Assembly (NCBI GenBank): GCA_036009005.1
Contig: DASYMP010000134.1
Location: 1 to 7,224, forward strand
Source of the DNA: JACVRW01 sp036009005
Lineage (GTDB): Bacteria > Actinomycetota > Thermoleophilia > Solirubrobacterales > Thermoleophilaceae
DNA length: 7,224 nucleotides
Direction of reading: 5' to 3'
In this document: positions 1-7,224 of the stretch, piece by piece
Layout of the letters: each line of letters starts with the position of its first letter
Numbering within the stretch: position 1 is the stretch's first letter
Position numbers and translations under genes: made by a program
Notes under the pieces: model-generated
Seen by the model: only the letters and a program-made list of their open reading frames with translations
The model's database searches: none
What the model was told of the DNA's origin: nothing

Positions 1-462
1 CTCCAGCGGGCCGAGGCGATCCATTCGGACGACGACTACGGCTCGCTCTCGAAGCGGCTGGCCGCGCTCGGCGGCGAGCTGCTCGTCGAGGCGCTCGACA
101 TCCAGCCCAGCTTTCGCGAGCAGCCCGCGACCGGCGTGACCTACGCCGACAAGATCGGACCCGAGGACCGCCGGCTCGACCCGAAGCTCACCGCCGAGCT
201 GCTCGAGCGCCGCGTGCGCGCGCTGCGGCCGCACATCGGCACCTACGTCGAGCTGCCCTGGGACGAGCGCCTCGGCGTGACCCGCTCCGCGCTCGCGAAC
301 CGCGAGGGACCTCCAGCGGGAGAGTTGGGCGTGGTCGACGGAAAGCTCCTGTACGGCACGGCCGCCGGCGCGCTCGAGCTCTTCGAGGTGCACCCGGCGG
401 GCAAACGACCCATGGACGCCGAGGCCTGGATCCGCGGGTACGGCGAGCGCCTGGACGGGTGA
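1..462 (+). CDS. fmt: Methionyl-tRNA formyltransferase, C-terminal part (5' end outside window)
   Basis: This enzyme transfers a formyl group from 10-formyl-tetrahydrofolate to the amino group of Met-tRNA(fMet), making the initiator tRNA for bacterial translation in the cytoplasm. The reading frame is open from base 1 to a TGA at 460-462, giving 153 residues. The family is usually a little over 300 residues, so about the first half is missing, including the catalytic core. The first ~33 residues (SLSKRLAALGGELLVEAL region) match the end of the formyltransferase domain. A linker carrying the GVTYADKI motif follows (the family has a similar VTYAxKI), and then the C-terminal tRNA-binding domain. 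The end, with HPAGKRPMDAEAWIRGYG, corresponds to the usual closing pattern (PxGKxPM followed by a short helix). The likely next gene in the same direction is the zinc-ribbon gene 36 bp downstream. Identification is from motif recall, not a search. Confidence 0.92.
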   Translation, partial: LQRAEAIHSDDDYGSLSKRLAALGGELLVEALDIQPSFREQPATGVTYADKIGPEDRRLDPKLTAELLERRVRALRPHIGTYVELPWDERLGVTRSALANREGPPAGELGVVDGKLLYGTAAGALELFEVHPAGKRPMDAEAWIRGYGERLDG

Positions 463-675
463 GCAGGTAGCGTTGCTCAGGCTTCGCAAAGGGAATCCTT
501 GTCAGCATCGACAGAAGAGAGCACCACTCCGGGACCGCAGTGCCCATCCTGCGGCGAGCCTTGGTTGCGCGGCACGAACCTCCCGGGGCGCTACCGCTGC
601 CTGCAGTGCCTACATCGCTTCGAGCTGCGCTCCGAGTGCCCCCACTGCGGCGCTCACTCCACGATCGCGCGGATG

Positions 676-2955
<2,280 letters not shown>

Positions 2956-2976
2956 GCGCGGCAGCCTACTCCGGCG

Positions 2977-3687
2977 CTACTCGCGCAACTCGATCCAGAG
3001 CGCGCGCGCCGCGCACGTGAAGACGCCGTCGGAGTCGTACAGGGCTGCGGCCGCCCAGTGCTTGCGACCGTCCTCGCCGAGCGGCCAGGAGAGGATCGTG
3101 TGGGGCTCGCCGACGCGCACCGAGCAGCCGATCCGCGCGGTCAGGCTCGCGAGCACCATCGCCGGCCCGCCGTCGAAGTTCGCGACCGGCGCGCTCGTGG
3201 GGCAGTCGAGCGCCGCCCAGACGAGCTCGGGCCGGACCCAGCCGTGGCCGTCGTCGAGCGACTCCGCCGGCGTCCAGGCGGAGCCGAACATCCCGTCGCG
3301 GCCGGGCAGCCGCGCCGGGAAGATGCCGAGCCCGTCCTCGCGCGCCGGGCCGCAGACCACGCAGGTGGGGAACGGGTGTTCCTTCGCCCATACGGCCCCG
3401 CCGTCCGCGACGGCGGCCGCCACCTCGCCGGCCGGCAGCGGCTCCGGCACGTCCACGAGCAGCTCGCTCGGGCCGCCCTCCGCCACGAGCCTGTCGCCGT
3501 CGCGCAGCTCAACGCGCTCGCCGTCGCGAACGATCTCGAGCGGCGTGTCGAGCGGAGGCGGGGTGCGGAGCGACGCCTCCACGACCTCGGCTCCCACGAG
3601 CTGCGCCAGCCGCCCGCAGGTGTAGCCGCCGTTCGCGGAGGTCGGCGGACCGTTGAACCAGGCCGGGATGGTGAGCGTCTCAGCCAC
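2977..3687 (-). CDS. Probable double-hotdog (acyl-CoA thioesterase-like) protein with CxxC motif
   Basis: A 236-residue protein whose function I cannot name. The GTG at 3687 is chosen as start because it overlaps the stop of the preceding peroxiredoxin gene by 8 bp, and the 22 upstream residues of the longer open frame look like out-of-frame peroxiredoxin sequence. The N-terminal half (about 8-72) contains NGGYTCGRLA followed by a beta-rich stretch ending in DGDRLVAEG, the pattern of one acyl-CoA thioesterase-type hotdog domain. The C-terminal half (about 150-236) has VWAALDCPTSAPV, then GEPHTILSW and LYDSDGVFTCAARALWI, like a second hotdog. Between them sits CVVCGPAREDGLGIF, with C109 and C112, which could bind a metal or form a disulfide. 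No catalytic residue can be assigned with confidence, so acyl-CoA binding rather than hydrolysis is equally possible. It lies between a peroxiredoxin and a molybdoenzyme. The fold assignment is inferred from sequence pattern. Confidence 0.7.
   Translation of the reverse strand: MAETLTIPAWFNGPPTSANGGYTCGRLAQLVGAEVVEASLRTPPPLDTPLEIVRDGERVELRDGDRLVAEGGPSELLVDVPEPLPAGEVAAAVADGGAVWAKEHPFPTCVVCGPAREDGLGIFPARLPGRDGMFGSAWTPAESLDDGHGWVRPELVWAALDCPTSAPVANFDGGPAMVLASLTARIGCSVRVGEPHTILSWPLGEDGRKHWAAAALYDSDGVFTCAARALWIELRE
3680..3687 (-). promoter_or_regulatory. 8-bp overlap GTGGCTGA coupling peroxiredoxin and hotdog genes
   Basis: The GTG start of the hotdog gene lies five bases before the TGA of the peroxiredoxin gene. 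No strong ribosome site precedes it, so translation of the second gene probably depends on ribosomes finishing the first. This is the main argument for choosing this start. Confidence 0.65.
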
Positions 3688-4150
3688 GAACCGGCGGGCC
3701 GAGCGAGTCGAGCGCGTCGCGCAGGTCGTCCACGCTCTGGAAGCCGATCCCAAGGCGGTGGTCGTACCGGTAGCGGACCACGCCGTCCTCGTCGATCACG
3801 ATCGCCGCGCGCTTGGTGCCGACGACCGGCATGTGCGCGCCGTAGGCCTTCGCGACCGCGCCGCCCCTGTCAGCGAGCAGCGGCACGTTCAGCCCGTGCT
3901 CGGCGCTGAAGGCCTCGTGCGAGTCGACGCTCTGGGAGGAGATCCCGACCACGGTCGCCTCCAGTGAGTCGAACTCGTCCGAGTTGTCGCGATACGAGCA
4001 GAACTGGCGCGTGCACACGGGCGTGTTGTCGCCCGGGTAGAAGAGCAGCACGACCCGCTCGCCCAGGTGATCCGAGAGCCGGAAGCGCCCGTCGGTTCCG
4101 TCGAGCTCGAAGTCCGGAGCGGGGTCGCCCGCCTTCGGGTGCCTGGCCAT
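3680..4150 (-). CDS. bcp: Peroxiredoxin, Bcp/PrxQ type
   Basis: A 156-residue thiol peroxidase of the AhpC/TSA superfamily, expected to reduce hydrogen peroxide and organic hydroperoxides in the cytoplasm using thioredoxin or a similar donor. The N-terminal signature GDPAPDFELDGTDGR is typical. The active-site segment YPGDNTPVCTRQFCSYRD places the peroxidatic Cys at C46 with T43 and P44 in the conserved TPxC pattern. A second Cys, C51, sits five residues later, as in E. coli Bcp, which points to an atypical two-Cys intramolecular disulfide. The conserved catalytic Arg is R114 in GTKRAAIVID. Length matches the family (about 150-160), and no signal peptide is present. The ATG at 4150 lies 13 bp after the flippase stop, with GGGGCGG directly before it as a poor ribosome site. 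The gene ends in an 8-bp overlap with the hotdog gene. The function is secure; the physiological substrate is not. Confidence 0.95.
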   Translation of the reverse strand: MARHPKAGDPAPDFELDGTDGRFRLSDHLGERVVLLFYPGDNTPVCTRQFCSYRDNSDEFDSLEATVVGISSQSVDSHEAFSAEHGLNVPLLADRGGAVAKAYGAHMPVVGTKRAAIVIDEDGVVRYRYDHRLGIGFQSVDDLRDALDSLGPPVRG

Positions 4151-4163
4151 CCGCCCCAGGATG

Positions 4164-5435
4164 TCAGGCGCGCCTGTAGAGCGCGTAGAGCGCCGCGCAC
4201 AGCACGGCGGCCGCGCCGGTGAACGCGGCCTCGACCTGTAGCACGCGGTCGTCGAGCTCGAACAGCACGAGGAACAGCACGAACGCCACCGCGGTCGCGG
4301 CCCAGCAGGCCGCCGAGCGTGCCGCCTGGCCGTGCGCGAGGAGCGCCTGGTTCAGCGTGGCGGCCGAGAGGTAGAGGCCCATGCCGGCGGCCACGAGCAG
4401 GAGCCCGCCGCGCGCGTACTCGAAGTCGCCGCCGAAGAGCAGGTCCATCGCCTGCGGGCCGGCCACCAGCATCACGAGCGCAACCGCGCCCGCGAAGCCC
4501 GCGATCGCCGTGAGCGTGAGGTTCACGCTGCGGGCGAACGGATCGCGCTCGCCGCCGGCGCAGAGCCGCGTCAGGTGGGGGAGGATCGAGGTCTGGATCG
4601 CCTGGAAGAGCTGGAGCGGGGCGCGCGCGATCAGGAGCACGTTGAACGTGAAGCCGGCGAGCGCGGCGCCCCCGGAGTCGGCGGTGGCCTTCACGAGCAG
4701 GGGCCCCGCGTTGAGGAACGTCTGCTCGCAGACCATCACGACGAGGACCGCCGCCGCGAAGCCCGTGCCGCGGGCGAGCGTGAACGGGTTCTCGGTTGGC
4801 CTGTCGTCGGCGGCGACGGGCGCGGGGCGGATCCGGCGCGCCAGCGCCGGCGGCACCACGGCGAGCGACACGATCGGCGCGGCGGCCATGCCGAGCGCCA
4901 CCGCCGACTGCCCCTCCGTGATCCCGATCGCCACGGCCAGCGCGAACAGGCAGCGCGAGCTCGCCTCCATCAGCACCAGCCCGCCGTAGAGCGGGAAGAG
5001 CCGGTGGCCGGCGAGGTAGCCGCGCGCGAAGTAGCTCGCGGCGTAGGCGAGCACGCCCACGACGAGGATCCAATAGAGCGTGGACGAGCCGCCGAAGAGG
5101 TCGTCCTCGATCGGACCGCGGAACGCGAGCGCGGCCACCACGAAGGCCACGCCCAGCGCCAGCTGGATCGTGGCGGCGACGCGCAGGTGCTCCGTGCCCT
5201 CCACGCCGCGCGCGTCGTGGTCGGCGATCGTGCGCGACAGGAGCTGCTCCACCGGCCGGTACAGCACCGAAACCGTGATGAAGATCGCGGACCAGAGCAG
5301 GGTGATGCGGCCGTACTCGTCCTTCGGCAGCGAGTAGCTCGCGAGCGAGAAGTAGGCGAACGTGATGAGGCCGGTGGCGCCGATCCCCACCGACAGGATC
5401 GCGGCCCCGCGGCCGTACGACCTAGAGCCTGACAA
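4164..5435 (-). CDS. Polysaccharide biosynthesis flippase-like membrane protein (MOP superfamily, Wzx-like)
   Basis: A 423-residue integral membrane protein, probably moving a lipid-linked sugar or oligosaccharide across the cytoplasmic membrane. About twelve hydrophobic segments can be seen, at roughly 11-33, 43-62, 86-106, 119-137, 148-170, 178-200, 226-246, 256-275, 312-335, 345-370, 378-400 and 402-420. This is the usual count for MOP exporters. A hydrophilic loop near 201-225 separates the two six-helix halves. The first helix followed by LPKDEYGRITLLWSAIF resembles the polysaccharide_synt pattern of a first helix and then xxEYG. The start is a TTG at 5435, 14 bp inside the methyltransferase gene, with no good ribosome site. 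A GTG at codon 17 is possible but would cut into the first helix. The neighbouring glycosyltransferase and methyltransferase support a surface-glycan role. The transported substrate cannot be read from sequence; a lipid II or other MOP transporter is an alternative. Confidence 0.85.
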   Translation of the reverse strand: MSGSRSYGRGAAILSVGIGATGLITFAYFSLASYSLPKDEYGRITLLWSAIFITVSVLYRPVEQLLSRTIADHDARGVEGTEHLRVAATIQLALGVAFVVAALAFRGPIEDDLFGGSSTLYWILVVGVLAYAASYFARGYLAGHRLFPLYGGLVLMEASSRCLFALAVAIGITEGQSAVALGMAAAPIVSLAVVPPALARRIRPAPVAADDRPTENPFTLARGTGFAAAVLVVMVCEQTFLNAGPLLVKATADSGGAALAGFTFNVLLIARAPLQLFQAIQTSILPHLTRLCAGGERDPFARSVNLTLTAIAGFAGAVALVMLVAGPQAMDLLFGGDFEYARGGLLLVAAGMGLYLSAATLNQALLAHGQAARSAACWAATAVAFVLFLVLFELDDRVLQVEAAFTGAAAVLCAALYALYRRA

Positions 5436-6039
5436 GCAGCATGGTCCAGGGGAAGGGCGAGCGGGCCTCCTCCACGGCGCCGTAGCGCGAGAGCAGCGAG
5501 ACGAACCCGCGCTTGGACCAGTGGTTCACGTGGCCGGGCGTGTTGCCGAGGTCGCGCCAGTAGGCCCCGCGCGCCAGGTTGAGCCCGCGCCAGAGCGGCT
5601 CACGCGGCACCGAGACCAGCAGGTGCGACCGCGCCACGCGCGCCATCTCCGCGAGCGTCGCCTCCGGCTCCGGCACGTGCTCGAGCACCTCGATCGCCGC
5701 GGCGAGCGCGAACTCGTCGTCACCGAACGAGAGGCGCGTGGCCTCCTCCGCGCGAAACTCCAGGTTTGGCCGCTCGCGCTTCTCCCACTCGGCGCGCAGC
5801 TTCGGGTCGTCGAGGTCGATGCCGACGATGCGGCCGTCGCCCAGCCGCTCGGCCCACTCGACGGTGAGCACGCCCTCGCCGCAGCCCACGTCCAGCACGG
5901 ACCGGGGGGCGGCGCGCGCCCACAGCTCGTCGAGCGTCCCGTGGAAGCCCGACATCAGGCGCCTGACGACCGGGTTGGACGACCCGTACTTGTCGAAGGT
6001 GTTCCCGGTCGGGACCTCGGTGGCGGCGGCGCCGCTCAC
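5422..6039 (-). CDS. Class I SAM-dependent methyltransferase (Methyltransf_11 type)
   Basis: A 205-residue soluble methyltransferase. Motif I is VLDVGCGEG (48-56), the glycine-rich SAM-binding loop. The acidic residue at the end of strand 2 is D75 in VGIDLDD, expected to contact the ribose hydroxyls. The segment AIEVLEHVPEPEATLAEMARVA matches the familiar post-motif III pattern of small-molecule and glycolipid methyltransferases. The length is short but normal for this group. The GTG start at 6039 shares four bases (GTGA) with the stop of the glycosyltransferase gene, with a GAGG about 10 bp upstream, indicating coupled translation. A longer open frame reaching 7146 is only the shadow of the glycosyltransferase. 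The protein ends in VRL at a TAG at 5422, overlapping the flippase start by 14 bp. The acceptor is unknown; context suggests a sugar or lipid-linked glycan, but ubiquinone/menaquinone-type acceptors cannot be excluded. Confidence 0.92.
   Translation of the reverse strand: MSGAAATEVPTGNTFDKYGSSNPVVRRLMSGFHGTLDELWARAAPRSVLDVGCGEGVLTVEWAERLGDGRIVGIDLDDPKLRAEWEKRERPNLEFRAEEATRLSFGDDEFALAAAIEVLEHVPEPEATLAEMARVARSHLLVSVPREPLWRGLNLARGAYWRDLGNTPGHVNHWSKRGFVSLLSRYGAVEEARSPFPWTMLLVRL
6036..6039 (-). promoter_or_regulatory. GTGA start/stop overlap coupling glycosyltransferase and methyltransferase
   Basis: The methyltransferase GTG (6039-6037) and the glycosyltransferase TGA (6038-6036) share bases. 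Such junctions usually let ribosomes terminate and restart, tying the output of the two proteins. The overlap fixes the methyltransferase start well inside the longer open frame. Confidence 0.8.
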
Positions 6040-7097
6040 AGCTTGAGCGCCTCGCGGTCCTCGGCCTTGCCGGTGGCGCGGCCCGACTGCGCGCCGGTCG
6101 TGGCCGGCTGTCCGGTGTCGCCTGCGCCCGGCTCGTAGTGCGAGGGCTCGACCCCCACGTGCAGCTCCATGCGCCTGACCCGCTCGAGCGCGCGCTGCTG
6201 AAGCACGCGCGTGCCGGCCAGGATGTCGCCCACGACACCGAGCGCCGCGAGCTGCACGGCGACGATGAACAGCGTCGATCCCAGGATCAGCGACTGGATG
6301 TGCGCGCCGGGCGTGTCCGAGAAGAAGAAGAAGAACAGGAAGCGTGCCCAGATCACCATTCCGACGAGCGCGACAAGGGCGGCCGCGGCCATGAACACGC
6401 GCAGCGGCTCGTAGAGCGCGTAGATCCGGAAGATCGAGACCGTGTTGCGCCGGACGTACGACCACATCGAGGGGAACAGGCGCGACTCGCGCGTCTGCTC
6501 GTTCGTCCGGACCGGCACGTGGTCGACCGCCACGAGCATCTTGCCCGCCTGGATGATCGACTCGAGCGTGTAGGTGAACTTCGAGACCACCTGTATCTGA
6601 AGCGCGGCCTCGCGGTTGTAGGCGCGGAAGCCCGAGGTGGTGTCCGGCACGTCGGTGCCCGAGGCGCGCCGCACGACCGCGCTGCCGAGCCGCTGGAGGC
6701 GCTTCTTCAGCGGCGAGAAGTGCTCGATCTGATCGGTTCTGCGGTCGCCGATCACCATGTCGGCCTCGCCCGCGAGGATCGGCGCCACGAGCTTCGGAAT
6801 GTCGCCGCCGTAGTACTGGTTGTCGGCGTCCGTGTTGACGATGATGTCGGCGCCGAGCTTGAGCGAGGCGTCGAGGCCGGCCTGGAAGCCCGCGGCGAGG
6901 CCCTTGTTGTTCGTGAGCCGCACGATGTGGTGCACGCCGTTCGCGCGTGCGACCTCGACGGTCCGGTCCGTGGAGCCGTCGTCGATGACGAGCCACTCGA
7001 CGGTTTCGATGCCCTCGATCTCGCGCGGGAGATCGGCCAGCGTCGCGGGGAGCGTGGACTCCTCGTTGAAGCACGGGATCTGGATGATCAACTTCAC
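6036..7097 (-). CDS. Family 2 glycosyltransferase, polyprenyl-phosphate sugar transferase-like, with two C-terminal TM helices
   Basis: A 353-residue enzyme that likely moves a sugar from a nucleotide donor to a polyprenyl phosphate or other membrane acceptor at the inner face of the membrane. The GT-A domain starts at residue 3 with IIQIPCFNEE, followed by the nucleotide-binding VIDDGSTD (37-44), NKGLAAGFQAGL (64-75) and the metal-binding DAD (90-92). DTTSGFRAYNREAA (152-165) matches the SGFRAY pattern of dolichol-phosphate-mannose synthase-like enzymes. Two membrane helices lie at about 233-257 and 266-290, the usual GtrB/ArnC-style arrangement. The last ~45 residues are polar, low in complexity and probably disordered. 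The start is a GTG at 7097. An in-frame TGA six codons upstream (7116-7118) limits extension, and no ribosome site is visible, so the mRNA may be leaderless. It is the first gene of the operon. The donor sugar and acceptor are not determinable here. Confidence 0.95.
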   Translation of the reverse strand: MKLIIQIPCFNEESTLPATLADLPREIEGIETVEWLVIDDGSTDRTVEVARANGVHHIVRLTNNKGLAAGFQAGLDASLKLGADIIVNTDADNQYYGGDIPKLVAPILAGEADMVIGDRRTDQIEHFSPLKKRLQRLGSAVVRRASGTDVPDTTSGFRAYNREAALQIQVVSKFTYTLESIIQAGKMLVAVDHVPVRTNEQTRESRLFPSMWSYVRRNTVSIFRIYALYEPLRVFMAAAALVALVGMVIWARFLFFFFFSDTPGAHIQSLILGSTLFIVAVQLAALGVVGDILAGTRVLQQRALERVRRMELHVGVEPSHYEPGAGDTGQPATTGAQSGRATGKAEDREALKL

Positions 7098-7224
7098 GGG
7101 CGCACGTAGCGTAGTTCACACGCCCGTCACTCCCAGGCGCCTGCACGCACCTGTATCCGCCCGGGTACGTTTACACGGCTTTTGCAGGGACTTCACAGCT
7201 GCGACCGTAGGGCAGGAGAACGCG
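7098..7224. promoter_or_regulatory. Intergenic region upstream of the glycosyltransferase; probable operon promoter
   Basis: These 127 bp hold no convincing gene on either strand. Read on the minus strand, TACGCT at 7113-7108 fits the TAnnnT minus-10 pattern and would start transcription within a few bases of the GTG at 7097. That fits a leaderless or near-leaderless message, but no good minus-35 is present at the normal distance. A minus-strand frame is open from 7223 to the TGA at 7116, but its translation looks random and carries no motif. The region is probably shared with a divergent gene beyond the right edge. Confidence 0.35.
7214..7218 (+). promoter_or_regulatory. AGGAG ribosome-binding site for a divergent gene starting outside the window
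   Basis: AGGAG on the plus strand is followed by six bases to the window edge. A start codon at or just after base 7225 would give ideal spacing, so a divergently transcribed gene probably begins there. This cannot be confirmed from the window. Confidence 0.45.

Noticed and set aside
3688..3753. 22-residue N-terminal extension of the hotdog protein
   Set aside because: It lies inside the peroxiredoxin gene and reads like shadow sequence; the GTG at 3687 is a better start.
6040..7146. N-terminal extension of the methyltransferase to 574 residues
   Set aside because: The added part is the glycosyltransferase gene read out of frame; the GTGA overlap at 6036-6039 gives a natural start.
7093..7199. 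Four similar TTCAC/TTTACAC-like words (near 7093, 7115, 7171 and 7192) as possible operator repeats
   Set aside because: Matches are only five to seven bases, spacing is irregular and one lies inside the glycosyltransferase gene; chance is a sufficient explanation.

Overview
The window is GC-rich (about 70% by eye), has GTG and TTG starts, and its genes are packed with short overlaps. Together with the protein styles this suggests a high-GC actinobacterium, perhaps a deep lineage such as the Thermoleophilia (Solirubrobacterales/Gaiellales). That placement is an impression, not a test. No tRNA, rRNA, CRISPR array, insertion sequence or phage gene was seen.

Left end, plus strand (1-735): the last 153 codons of fmt (methionyl-tRNA formyltransferase), then 36 bp later a 78-residue protein with four CxxC zinc knuckles. 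The zinc-ribbon gene runs 60 bp into the end of the convergent minus-strand block, so the two gene sets meet tail to tail with no intergenic space.

Minus strand (7097 down to 676): six genes in one direction, with junctions from a 14-bp overlap to a 21-bp gap, look like one operon. In transcription order they are a membrane-anchored family 2 glycosyltransferase, a class I SAM methyltransferase, a 12-TM flippase-like exporter of the MOP/polysaccharide_synt type, a Bcp-type peroxiredoxin, a probable double-hotdog protein with a CxxC motif, and a 759-residue molybdopterin oxidoreductase with an N-terminal [4Fe-4S] motif. The first three form a coherent module for building and moving a surface glycan or lipid-linked sugar. 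The last three look like redox or acyl metabolism. Why they are joined is unclear, and shared transcription need not mean a shared pathway.

Right end (7098-7224): a 127-bp non-coding stretch upstream of the glycosyltransferase, probably holding its promoter. An AGGAG box 6 bp before the window edge suggests that a divergent plus-strand gene starts just outside.

Most of the sequence is ordinary housekeeping and accessory metabolism. The points most worth a second look are the molybdoenzyme's apparent aspartate at the metal-ligand position, the codon-aligned convergent overlap, the mixed operon and the CxxC double-hotdog protein.
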